A stretch of DNA of 64,000 nucleotides, taken from positions 54,903-118,902 of the forward strand of contig MKTT01000109.1 of NCBI GenBank assembly GCA_001898385.1, given 5' to 3'. The stretch is from Planctomycetales bacterium 71-10 (GTDB lineage: Bacteria > Planctomycetota > Planctomycetia > Isosphaerales > Isosphaeraceae). Shown here piece after piece: positions 8,335-17,171 of the stretch. Both the position numbers and the translations under genes were made by a program. Numbering within the stretch: the first letter of the stretch is position 1; every line of letters starts with the position of its first letter. The notes below the pieces were generated by a model. It saw nothing but the letters and a program-made list of their open reading frames with translations. It was not told the DNA's origin and did not search any database.

Positions 8335-11172
8335 GTGCCGATCCCCCTCGTGGCGACGCTGATCGCCTCCGCCACCGTGGCCCTCGCCGACGACGCGAAG
8401 GCGCCCGACTATCAGGCCCAGGTCGCGCCAGTCCTCAAGAAATACTGCGCGGGCTGCCACAACGACGAGGACCGCGAAGGCTCGTTCTCGGTCGAGACCT
8501 ACGCCTCCCTCCAGCGCGGGGCCGAGCACGGCCCGGCGCTGCTGCCAGGCGACCCGAAGGGGAGCCTGATGGTCCGCGTCCTGACCGGCGCGGCGAAGCC
8601 CGTCATGCCCCCGAAGGACGAGCCGAAGCCCTCGCCCGAGGAGGTCGCGATCCTGGAAGCCTGGATCGCCGCCGGGGCGCGCGGGCCGGACGGCGCGGAG
8701 CCCTCGCGGCTGACGCTGATGGTCCCGAAGGTCGCCTCGCGCGCGACGATCCGCCCGGTCGTCGCGATGGACGCCTCGCGCGACGGCCGCTGGACGGCCG
8801 TGGCCCGCGACGACGGCGTGACGCTCTACGAGGGGAACGGCGATCCCGTCACGCGCGGCGAGCGTCCCGGCCGGCCGATCGGGACCTACCCGGGCAAGGT
8901 GACGGCCGTGCATTTCTCGGCCGACGGCTCGCGGCTGGTCACGGCGTCGGGCGTCGCCGGCCTGGGGGGCGCGGCGGCGGTCTGGGACGTCGCGTCGGGC
9001 TCGCTGGTCCGCTCGTTCGAAGGCCATCGCGACCTGCTGTACGACGCCGAGCTTTCGCCCGACGGCCGCCTCCTGGCGACGTGCAGCTACGACAAGACGA
9101 TCGAGATCCGCGACGCCGAGTCCGGCTCGCTCCGGCATACGCTCGACGGCCACACGGGGGCCGTCTACGACGTGGCCTTCAGCCCCGACGGCCGATTCCT
9201 CGCGAGCGCCAGCGCCGACGGCACCTGCAAGGTGTGGCGGGTCGAGGACGGCTTGAGGATGGACACGCTGCCCCAGCCGCTCAAGGCCGAATCGTGCTGC
9301 CTCTTCAGCCCGGACGGCCTGTCGATCGTCGCCGGCGGGGCCGACGCCAACATCCGCGTCTGGCGGTTCGTCTCGCGGGAGAAGCCCGAGATCAACCCCA
9401 TGACGACCGCGCGGTTCGCCCACGAGGGTGCCATCGTCCGCATGGCCTTCTCGCCCGACGGCTCCACGCTGGTCACGCTGGCGGAGGACCGCACGATCAA
9501 GGCGTGGCGGGCCGACGACTACACCGAGATCCACGCCTGGGACGACCAGCCCGACGTGGCCTCGGCCGTCGCCTTCGCCCCCGACGGCTCGCGGATCGAC
9601 GTCGGCCGGATGGACGGCTCGCTGGCGACGTACGCGGTCCCGAGGCCGGGGTCGATCTCCGCGCCCGCCGCGGATCCCCCGCCGGCGAAGCTCGCCGGGC
9701 AGGTCGCCGAGACCGTGCAGGAAAGCCGCGAGGTCGAGCCCAACGACGCCCCCGACCGCGCCACGCCGATCACGCTCCCCGCCCGCGTGGCCGGGACGAT
9801 CGCCGAGGGGAAGGACGGGGCCGTCGACGTCGATTTCTTCCGGTTCTCGGCCCGCGCCGGAGAGCCCTGGATCTTCGAGGTCGACGCGGCCCGGTCCAGG
9901 TCGAAGCTCGACTCGTTCATCGAGGTCCTGGATGCGCGGGGCGGGCGCATCCCTCGGGTCGCGTTGCAGGCGGTCCGCGATTCCTACTTCACGTTCCGGG
10001 GGAAGAACGGCACGGAGACGGGCGACTTCCGGGTCTTCAACTGGGAAGAGATGTCGATCAACGACTGTCTCTATGCGAACGGCGAGGTGGTCAAGCTCTG
10101 GCTGTTCCCGCGGGGGCCCGACTCGGGGTTCTTCGTCTATCCGGGCCAGGGGGATCGCTGGGGCTATTTCGACACGACGCCCCTCGCCCACGCGCTGAAC
10201 GATCCCTGCTACATCGTCCGCCCCCACCCGCCGGGCGCGAAGCTCGTGCCGAACGGGCTGCCGGTCTTCACGCTGAACTACGAGAACGACGACGACGCCC
10301 GGCGCGAGCTGGGCAAGGACTCGCGGCTGCACTTCACCGCCCCGGCCGATGGCGAATACCTGGTCAAGCTCCGCGACGTGCGCGGGCTGCAAGGGCCGGA
10401 CTTCGGCTACACGCTCGTCGCCCGCGCGCCCCGCCCCGACTTCCACGTCGCGCTGGCGGGGGCGAACCCGACGGTCGGCGCGGGGTCCGCCCGGGAATTC
10501 AAGGTCTCGGCCAAAAGGACCGACGGCTTCGACGGGCCGATCCGGCTGGAGTTCCGCGACGTCCCCGCCGGATTCCACGTCACGTCGCCGCTGGTCATCG
10601 AGGCGGAACAGCTCGACGCCTTCGGCGTGGTCTACGCCGACGCGGTCGCGGCCGCCCCGGCCGCCGACGCCCCGCCCGTCCGGGTCGTCGCGACGGCCGA
10701 GATCGACGGCCGCGAGGTCGCGCACGACGTCGACCCGCTCGGCGCGATCAAGCTCGACCCGGCCCCGAAACTTCGCGTCGCGATCGAGCCGGCCGACGAC
10801 GGGCCGAAGCCGTCGACGTCGGAGGGCGGGCTACCCGAATACGTCGTCGAGGCCGGCGGGCGGATCACGCTCAAGCTCAAGGTCGAGCGGGTCGACCTCG
10901 CCGGCCCGATCCCGTTCGGGAACGAGGGGGCGGGCCGGAACCTGCCGTTCGGGACGATCGTGGACGACCTCGGCCTGAACGGGCTCCTCGTCGTGGAGGG
11001 GAAGGACGAGCGGACGTTCTTCGTGACCGCCGACCCGATCGTCCCGGAGCAGGCCCGGCCGTTCCACCTGACCACCGCCGCGGCCGGCGGCGCATCGAGC
11101 CGTCCCGTCCTGATCCGGGTCGTCAGGCCCGGGGCCCGGTCGGCGAGCGTCGAACCATCGAAGGGCGATTAA
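8335..11172 (+). CDS. Planctomycete cytochrome c + WD40 repeat + PPC-domain protein
   Basis: YCAGCHN haem motif, repeated SPDGRxLA(S/T)xSxDxTxxxW WD40 units, EVEPNDAPDRATPI PPC motif. Confidence 0.85.
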   Translation: MPIPLVATLIASATVALADDAKAPDYQAQVAPVLKKYCAGCHNDEDREGSFSVETYASLQRGAEHGPALLPGDPKGSLMVRVLTGAAKPVMPPKDEPKPSPEEVAILEAWIAAGARGPDGAEPSRLTLMVPKVASRATIRPVVAMDASRDGRWTAVARDDGVTLYEGNGDPVTRGERPGRPIGTYPGKVTAVHFSADGSRLVTASGVAGLGGAAAVWDVASGSLVRSFEGHRDLLYDAELSPDGRLLATCSYDKTIEIRDAESGSLRHTLDGHTGAVYDVAFSPDGRFLASASADGTCKVWRVEDGLRMDTLPQPLKAESCCLFSPDGLSIVAGGADANIRVWRFVSREKPEINPMTTARFAHEGAIVRMAFSPDGSTLVTLAEDRTIKAWRADDYTEIHAWDDQPDVASAVAFAPDGSRIDVGRMDGSLATYAVPRPGSISAPAADPPPAKLAGQVAETVQESREVEPNDAPDRATPITLPARVAGTIAEGKDGAVDVDFFRFSARAGEPWIFEVDAARSRSKLDSFIEVLDARGGRIPRVALQAVRDSYFTFRGKNGTETGDFRVFNWEEMSINDCLYANGEVVKLWLFPRGPDSGFFVYPGQGDRWGYFDTTPLAHALNDPCYIVRPHPPGAKLVPNGLPVFTLNYENDDDARRELGKDSRLHFTAPADGEYLVKLRDVRGLQGPDFGYTLVARAPRPDFHVALAGANPTVGAGSAREFKVSAKRTDGFDGPIRLEFRDVPAGFHVTSPLVIEAEQLDAFGVVYADAVAAAPAADAPPVRVVATAEIDGREVAHDVDPLGAIKLDPAPKLRVAIEPADDGPKPSTSEGGLPEYVVEAGGRITLKLKVERVDLAGPIPFGNEGAGRNLPFGTIVDDLGLNGLLVVEGKDERTFFVTADPIVPEQARPFHLTTAAAGGASSRPVLIRVVRPGARSASVEPSKGD

Positions 11173-11311
11173 ACGTGGACGACCTCCGGCGCGCATGCCG
11201 ATCATGAAGAGACGGGCTCTCGCCGACGGTCGAACGCGTGCGGCGGGGCCCGGCCATGCGGACTCGGGATCCATGCGACGACTTCCATCCTCGCGAGATA
11301 GGACGGCTGCG

Positions 11312-11704
11312 ATGCACAGGAGAGCTTTCCGACCGGAGTTCTCCGGCTGTCTGGAGGGCCGGGCGTTGGCGTCGGGCTTCGCTCGACCGTCCATGCATTC
11401 CGTGGAGTTCTCACGCGAGCGGTTCGAGCAGGTCACGCTGGGGGTGCAGCTCCGTTTCTCGACCTTCGCCCGGCTCCGGCAGGTCTCGCTGCTTCGAGAC
11501 GGCCTGGCGGACGTCGTCGTCCTCGTCCCCTTCCGGCGGGAGGACGGCCTCGGCGAGTCGATCGAGCGCATCGTGGACCGGATGGAGCAAGGTCTCGCCT
11601 CCGGGGCGCGAGGGGCCATTCTCTCGGCCCAGCGCGAAGTGATCGCGACGATCCATGCGGACGTCGCGGCGCGCGTCAGGGCCGGAGACGTCTCCCTGCG
11701 GTGA
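11312..11704 (+). CDS. Hypothetical small protein with planctomycete-type N-terminal motif (FRPEFSGCLEGRALAS)
   Basis: Open frame (ORF track 11195-11704); internal ATG at 11312 followed by an LEGRALxS-like motif. Confidence 0.5.
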   Translation: MHRRAFRPEFSGCLEGRALASGFARPSMHSVEFSRERFEQVTLGVQLRFSTFARLRQVSLLRDGLADVVVLVPFRREDGLGESIERIVDRMEQGLASGARGAILSAQREVIATIHADVAARVRAGDVSLR

Positions 11705-11728
11705 TCGCCCCGGGGCGTGCGGGGCGGG

Positions 11729-14578
11729 TTAGATCCTGTCGACGAGGCTGGCGACGACGGCCGTGATCTCCGCCGGCTCCACCGGCTTCGCTACATGAGA
11801 CTGGAACCCCGCGACCAGGGCCCGACGACGGTCCTCCGCGCGGGCGTAGGCCGTGAGGGCGACCGCCGGGCGTCGCGGGCGGCCCGACGCGGCTTCGATG
11901 GCCCTGAGCCGGCGGATGAACTCGTAGCCGTCGACCGTCGGCATGCCCACGTCGCTGACGACGGCGTCGAACGCGCCGTCGCGATAGGCGGTGAGGGCCT
12001 CGTCGGCGGTCGCCGCCGCGACGACCGTGGCGCCCCGCTCCTCGAAGACCCTGCGCAGCATCTCCCGCGCGTCCGACTCGTCGTCCAGGACGAGGAGGCG
12101 GACGTCCCGCAGGTCGAAGGCGTCCTCCTCCATCGCGCCGGCCGGTGCCCGACGGTCGCGACCGGCCCGCGACACGGCGCGGAGCGGCAGGGAGACGACG
12201 AATTCCGCCCCCTTCCCCTCGCCGTCGCTGCGGGCGTAGATCGTCCCGCCGTGCAGCTCCACCAGGTTGCGGACGATGGAGAGGCCCAGGCCCAGGCCGC
12301 CGTGGGTGCGATTGCTGGCCGCGTCCTGCTGGCGGAAGCGGTCGAAGACGTGGGGGAGGAACTCGGGCGCGATCCCCCGCCCCGAGTCGGCGACGATGAC
12401 CTCGACGTGCGAGTCCACGCGCTCGATGACGACCTGCACCCGGCCCCCCTTCGGCGTGAACTTCACCGCGTTGGAGAGGAGGTTCCAGAAGATCTGCTGG
12501 AGCCGCGTGGGGTCGCCGGTGATCTGGAGGTCGTCCCCCGGGTTGAAGATGCGCTCGATCCGCACCCCCTTGGCCGCGGCCGCGGGGGAGACGGTCTCGA
12601 CGGCCGCGGCGACGGCCCCGGCCAGCGCGGTGGGCTGGACGTCGATCCGAAGCTTGCCCGAGGCGATCCGGCTGACGTCGAGCAGGTCCTCGATCATCGC
12701 CACCTGGGCGCGGGCGTTGCGCTCGATGACCTCGCAGGCCGACTCGACGCTCGGGCCGTCGCCGCCGCGGCGGAGGAGGTGGACCCAGCCGAGGATGGCC
12801 GCCAGCGGCGTGCGCAGCTCGTGCGAGAGGGTCGCCACGAACTCGTCCTTCAGGCGGTTGAGCCGCTCGGCCTCGCCCCGCGCGGCGCGCTCGCCGGCCA
12901 GCATCTCCTCCTTCTCGTCGCCCCGGCGCTGCAGCACTCGATTGCGGCTGGCCAGCTCGCCGGCGCGAGCGGCGAGGATCTCGGCCAGGTCGCGGCGGAA
13001 GTCCAGGGCCGCGGCGACCTCGCCGGGGCTCCAGGGCCGGCAGCGTCCCCGGACGACCTCTTTCCACAGGGCGAAGGAGCCGCGCGGGCTGAGCCGCGCC
13101 GCCCCCTCGCCCTTCGTCACGGACTTGGCCGGATCCCCCGCCCAGTTCACCTCGCGCACCTGCTCGGGGCGGAACCACATGACGCGGTCCCGGCCGTCGA
13201 CCGCGATCGGCACCGTCAGGAGCCCGGCGGCCACCGCGCCGACGGCCTCCAACCCCAGTTCGGGCCCCAGGCGGTCGGTCGCGAAGACCTCGCCGACCTC
13301 CCGGCCCGCCAGCCGGTCGGAGATCTCCAGGATCTCATCCTCGCCGGGCGTCGCCCCGACGCGATGGACCTCGCCGCCGGCCACGACGGCCGCCCCCGTC
13401 GCGTCCAGGAACTCGATCAGCGCGGCGTCGGGTTCGGTGAGGGCGAGGGCCACGTCGTCCATCCGGCCGATCCGCGCCGCCAGGCCCGCCCGGATCGACT
13501 GCATCCGGGCCCCGTAGCGCGACCGCTCCTCCTCCTCCCGCGCCACGAGCTGCATCGACATCACCTGGGCGAGCAGCTCGCACGTCGTCCGGACGTCGTA
13601 CGGGACGTAGCGGGGCGACTCGTGATGGCAGGCGATCAGCCCCCAGAGCCGATCCCCCTTCAGCAGCGAGATCGACATCGACGCGCCGACGCCCATGTTC
13701 CGCAGGTACTGGAGATGGACCGGCGAGACGCTCCGCAGGACCGACCGGCCCAGGTCCAGCGGATCGGGCGAGCCCGGGCCGCAGGGCGGCAGGATCTCGC
13801 GAGGCGTGTAGTCGCGATCGGCGATGAACCGCAGCCAGTTGCGGGCGTACAGCTCGCGGGCCTGGCGGGGGATGTCGGAGGCCGGATAGTGGAGGCCGAG
13901 GAACGGCTCCATGTCGTCGCGCCTCGCTTCCGCGGCCACCACGCCGTTCCAGTCGTCGTCGAACCGATAGACCATCACCCGATCGAAGCCGGAGATCTCC
14001 CGCACCCGCCGGGCGCACTCCTCGTACATCCCGGCCAGCGACGGCGCGCGGCGGAGCGCGGCGACGGCCGCCCGCGTCCCGTGGTGCAGGTCGGCGGCCG
14101 AGCCGTCCGACCGCCCGCGGCCGGGCTCGAACTCCAGGATGATCCTCCCCCCCGCCCTGTGGACGATCGCGTCGCAGCCCGCGCCCTCGGGTCCGGGGAG
14201 CGCCGTGAAGAGATAGGCCGGGGGCGGACCGTCCTCCAGGCCCCCCACGTCCCTCGCGCCCGGCCCCAACGCGGCCTCGCCGACGAGGTCCGAGAGGCGA
14301 CGGCCGATCGCCTCCATCGGTCCGATCCCGAGGAAATCGGCCAGGTTCTCGCTGGCGTGAGACACCACGCCGTCGTCCGCCCCGGCGGCGATCAACGCCC
14401 CATGGGGCTGGATCACGCCGGGGATGCGGATCGGCTCGTCCTCGCAGTTGGTCAGGTCGATCGCGGCGATGTCCATGAAGCGGGCTCGATCGGTGATGCC
14501 GTGGGGCCGACGCACGCGGCCGTCATCGAAGAGCCACACATGGCGTGCCAGTCGCTCCCGAATCGGCTCGCCCACCAT
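11729..14578 (-). CDS. Bacteriophytochrome hybrid sensor histidine kinase (PAS-GAF-PHY-HisKA-HATPase-REC)
   Basis: TNCEDEPIRIPGVIQPHG (biliverdin Cys region), YPASDIPRQARELY, SHELRTPLAAILGWVHLLRRG, GLGLGLSIVRNLVELHGG, C-terminal receiver. Confidence 0.93.
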   Translation of the reverse strand: MVGEPIRERLARHVWLFDDGRVRRPHGITDRARFMDIAAIDLTNCEDEPIRIPGVIQPHGALIAAGADDGVVSHASENLADFLGIGPMEAIGRRLSDLVGEAALGPGARDVGGLEDGPPPAYLFTALPGPEGAGCDAIVHRAGGRIILEFEPGRGRSDGSAADLHHGTRAAVAALRRAPSLAGMYEECARRVREISGFDRVMVYRFDDDWNGVVAAEARRDDMEPFLGLHYPASDIPRQARELYARNWLRFIADRDYTPREILPPCGPGSPDPLDLGRSVLRSVSPVHLQYLRNMGVGASMSISLLKGDRLWGLIACHHESPRYVPYDVRTTCELLAQVMSMQLVAREEEERSRYGARMQSIRAGLAARIGRMDDVALALTEPDAALIEFLDATGAAVVAGGEVHRVGATPGEDEILEISDRLAGREVGEVFATDRLGPELGLEAVGAVAAGLLTVPIAVDGRDRVMWFRPEQVREVNWAGDPAKSVTKGEGAARLSPRGSFALWKEVVRGRCRPWSPGEVAAALDFRRDLAEILAARAGELASRNRVLQRRGDEKEEMLAGERAARGEAERLNRLKDEFVATLSHELRTPLAAILGWVHLLRRGGDGPSVESACEVIERNARAQVAMIEDLLDVSRIASGKLRIDVQPTALAGAVAAAVETVSPAAAAKGVRIERIFNPGDDLQITGDPTRLQQIFWNLLSNAVKFTPKGGRVQVVIERVDSHVEVIVADSGRGIAPEFLPHVFDRFRQQDAASNRTHGGLGLGLSIVRNLVELHGGTIYARSDGEGKGAEFVVSLPLRAVSRAGRDRRAPAGAMEEDAFDLRDVRLLVLDDESDAREMLRRVFEERGATVVAAATADEALTAYRDGAFDAVVSDVGMPTVDGYEFIRRLRAIEAASGRPRRPAVALTAYARAEDRRRALVAGFQSHVAKPVEPAEITAVVASLVDRI

Positions 14579-14726
14579 GCTATGCGATCTCCCGGCCCGC
14601 CCGCCCCCCACCGATGCCCGGGGGAGGATTTCCCGGGCCCCGAATCGCCCCATCCCGCCCCCCCATCGCCCCCATCCGGCGTCGATCGTCGCGGGGCCGG
14701 CGTGCGCCTTCCAGGTCCGAAATTCG

Positions 14727-14834
14727 ACCGATATCCCGGGGAGGAACCACCGATATCCCGGGGAGGAACCACCGATATCCCGGGGAGGAACCACCGATAT
14801 CCCGGGGAGGAACCACCGATATCCCGGGGAGGAA
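14727..14834 (+). repeat. Five tandem 22-bp direct repeats (iterons), unit ACCGATATCCCGGGGAGGAACC
   Basis: Units start at 14727, 14749, 14771, 14793 and 14815; contiguous, identical except the last unit's 3' end; immediately upstream of rep. Confidence 0.95.
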
Positions 14835-14858
14835 ATTTTCCGTAAGTCCTTGCAGGGA

Positions 14859-14887
14859 TTGCTTCTTTTTCTGACTAACTATATAAC
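14859..14887 (+). promoter_or_regulatory. Candidate sigma70-like promoter of rep: TTGCTT-N17-TATAAC
   Basis: -35 at 14859-14864, -10 at 14882-14887, inside an AT-rich tract of a GC-rich window. Confidence 0.55.
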
Positions 14888-14906
14888 CTTGTAACCCTGT
14901 AAAACT

Positions 14907-14936
14907 AGCAACAACAGGCCGCAGGGTGTTGTTGCT
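14907..14936 (+). promoter_or_regulatory. Perfect 10-bp inverted repeat (AGCAACAACA-N10-TGTTGTTGCT) in the rep leader
   Basis: Exact complementarity read from sequence; lies between candidate promoter and rep start codon. Confidence 0.7.
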
Positions 14937-14954
14937 CTCTTGAAGGGCCCAGGA

Positions 14955-16421
14955 ATGGACGATTCTCGCGATCCGGACGGCCCTCGCACGACCCCCGACG
15001 GGACGCCGGACGAGCGTCTCCTCGGCAAGGACGAGATGAACCTGGCGGAGTTCCCGATCACGCTGCTGGCGGATCGGAAGGGGGTGTCGATCATCGTCCG
15101 CGAAGTCCCGACGCGCGACGAGCAGACGGGGAAGATGGTGCTGCGGAAGGTGACGGTGTCGGGGTCGGAGCTGTACGGGCTCCCCTCGGCGCAGGACAAC
15201 CTGATCCTGCTGGGGCTGATCTACTTGACCAAGAGGGCGAACAACTTCCGCGAGCGCCGGGTGGAGTTCAGCCGGAGCGAGATCATCAGGGTCCTGGGCT
15301 GGCCCGACTCCGGCCAGTCGTACACGCGGATCGAGCTGTCGCTGAAGCGCTGGGCCAACGTCTTCGTGCTGTATGAGAACGCCTGGTGGGAGAAGCCGCG
15401 GCAGACGTACTCGTCGAAGGGCTTCGGGATCATCGACGACTTCGAGATCCACGACGGTTCGGCGGTGCGTTCGTCGGGGGCCTTGAAGTCGAACATCGCG
15501 TGGAACGAGGTCTTCTTCCAGAGCCTGGAGGCGGGCTTCGTCCGGACGATCGACCTGAAGCTGCTGCTGCGGCTGAGATATCCCAGCTCGCAGCAGATGT
15601 ACCGATTCCTGGGCAAGCACTTCTACCACTCGCCGACGCTGACGCTGGACCTCCGGACGTTCGCCTGCGAGCACGTCGGCCTGGACCGGGGCTACAAGGA
15701 CAACGGCAAGCTCAAGGAGAAGCTCCAGCCGGCCATCGAGGAGCTGGAGGGGATCGGCTTCCTGGAGCCGATGAGCCGCGAGGATCGCTACGCCAAGGTC
15801 GGCCCCGGCCAGTGGACGATCACCCTCCGTCGTCGCGCCGACCTGGAACTGGCCGACGACCCGATCGACGCCGCCCCCCTGTCCGGCCCCGAGCCGACCG
15901 AGCAGGAGAAGGCGCTGATCGAGCGCGGTGTGACGCCCGCCACCGCGGCGGAGCTGGCCCTGGCCCACCCGGCCGACCGGATCGCGGCCAAGGTCGAGGT
16001 GTTCGACTGGCTCGTCGATCGCAAAGACCGGCGGGTCTCCAAGAACCCGGCCGGCTACCTCGCCGAATCGATCCGGAAGGACTACGCCCTCCCCCGCGGC
16101 TTCGAGTCCGAGGCCCACCGCCGCGAGCGGGCCGCCGCCTTGGAGGAGCAGCGCCGCAAGGTCGAGGAGGCGCGGCGCAAGGCCGCCGAGGAGCAGCGCG
16201 CGAGGGACGACGTCGACGCCGCCCGGGTCCGGGCCTACTGGGACGGACTCTCGGCCCCCGGCCGCGAGCGCCTGCAAGCCGAGGCCCTGGCCTCCCCCGC
16301 CCTCGCGTTCCTGGTCAAGCGCTATCGCGCCCAGAAGGACCCCGAGGCCGCCGCCCGCAGCCTCCGCACGATCCTCGACGGCTACATCCTGGAACTCCTG
16401 GATGCGAAGGCGTCGCGCTAA
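14955..16421 (+). CDS. Plasmid replication initiator protein, RPA/RepA-like family
   Basis: NLAEFPITLLADRKG, VTVSGSELYGLPSAQDNLILLGLIYLTKR, YPSSQQMYRFLGKHFYHSPTLTLDLRTFACEHVGL; iterons directly upstream. Confidence 0.85.
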   Translation: MDDSRDPDGPRTTPDGTPDERLLGKDEMNLAEFPITLLADRKGVSIIVREVPTRDEQTGKMVLRKVTVSGSELYGLPSAQDNLILLGLIYLTKRANNFRERRVEFSRSEIIRVLGWPDSGQSYTRIELSLKRWANVFVLYENAWWEKPRQTYSSKGFGIIDDFEIHDGSAVRSSGALKSNIAWNEVFFQSLEAGFVRTIDLKLLLRLRYPSSQQMYRFLGKHFYHSPTLTLDLRTFACEHVGLDRGYKDNGKLKEKLQPAIEELEGIGFLEPMSREDRYAKVGPGQWTITLRRRADLELADDPIDAAPLSGPEPTEQEKALIERGVTPATAAELALAHPADRIAAKVEVFDWLVDRKDRRVSKNPAGYLAESIRKDYALPRGFESEAHRRERAAALEEQRRKVEEARRKAAEEQRARDDVDAARVRAYWDGLSAPGRERLQAEALASPALAFLVKRYRAQKDPEAAARSLRTILDGYILELLDAKASR

Positions 16422-16445
16422 TCGGGCCGAGGGGCTTTCGCCGTG

Positions 16446-16458
16446 TCAGATCATCTGA
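16446..16458. promoter_or_regulatory. Candidate GntR-family operator TCAGAT-C-ATCTGA
   Basis: Perfect 6-1-6 palindrome about 35 bp upstream of the likely gntR start (ATG 16494). Confidence 0.5.
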
Positions 16459-16493
16459 TAATCTCCCGGCAGGACCGAGCCGAGGGGGGGGCG

Positions 16494-17171
16494 ATGCTGG
16501 ACACCGTGGGAAGGCCGAAGCTCAGGGACGTCGTGGCGGACCGGCTGAAGTCGTACATCGTGGACGAGGACCTGAAGCCGGGCGACCGCCTCCCCACGGA
16601 GTCGGACCTGGCGAGGCGCTTCGGGGTCAGCCGGCTGAGCCTGCGCGAGGCGACGAAGTCGCTGGAGTTCCTGGGGATCCTGGAATCCCGGCCGGGTCGC
16701 GGGCTGAGCGTGGGCCAGGTGGACATGGACCGGGTCACGGAATACCTGGGCTTCCACCCGGCGTTGCAGGACCTGCCGTCGCGGGTCCTGATCGACACGC
16801 GGGTCGTCCTGGAATCGGGGGTCCTGCCGCACGTCGCCCGGCGCATGGCGGCCGACCCTTCGCTGTTCGAGGCGCTCGACGCGACCAATCGGCGGCTCGC
16901 CTGTTGCCGCGGCCTGGCCGAAGGGGTGGAGCTGGATCGCCGGTTCCACCACCAGCTGGTCGCCGCCAGCGGCCTGACGCCGTTCCTGGCCTTCGGCGAC
17001 CTGCTGGCGGTCTTCTTCCGGCGCTTCGGCGAACACCTGGACGTCGACGCCGCGGTGAGGGGCCATCGGATCATCATCGACGCCCTCCGATCCGGCGACG
17101 TCGCCGAGGCCGACCGGGAGGTCCGGGAACACGTCGAGTTCTACCTCACGCTGCTGGAGACGCCGGAATGA
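16494..17171 (+). CDS. GntR/FadR-family (FCD) transcriptional regulator
   Basis: wHTH LKPGDRLPTESDLARRFGVSRLSLREATKSLEFLGILESRPGRG, FCD-like C-terminus with D..FH..L. Confidence 0.9.
   Translation: MLDTVGRPKLRDVVADRLKSYIVDEDLKPGDRLPTESDLARRFGVSRLSLREATKSLEFLGILESRPGRGLSVGQVDMDRVTEYLGFHPALQDLPSRVLIDTRVVLESGVLPHVARRMAADPSLFEALDATNRRLACCRGLAEGVELDRRFHHQLVAASGLTPFLAFGDLLAVFFRRFGEHLDVDAAVRGHRIIIDALRSGDVAEADREVREHVEFYLTLLETPE

Noticed and set aside
5571-8375. 934-aa antisense ORF opposite the DUF1549/1553 gene
   Set aside because: Same high-GC mirror-frame artefact; no domain motifs.
14727-14834. Short tandem repeats that might be read as a CRISPR array
   Set aside because: Units are contiguous identical 22-mers with no variable spacers and no cas genes; iteron interpretation fits the adjacent rep gene.
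14580-16277. Long antisense ORF through the iterons and rep (and 11717-14845 on the other strand) with repeated peptide GISVVPPRDIGGSSPGYRWFLP
   Set aside because: Peptide repeats are just translation of iterons; the frames are antisense to well-supported genes, a common artefact at high GC.
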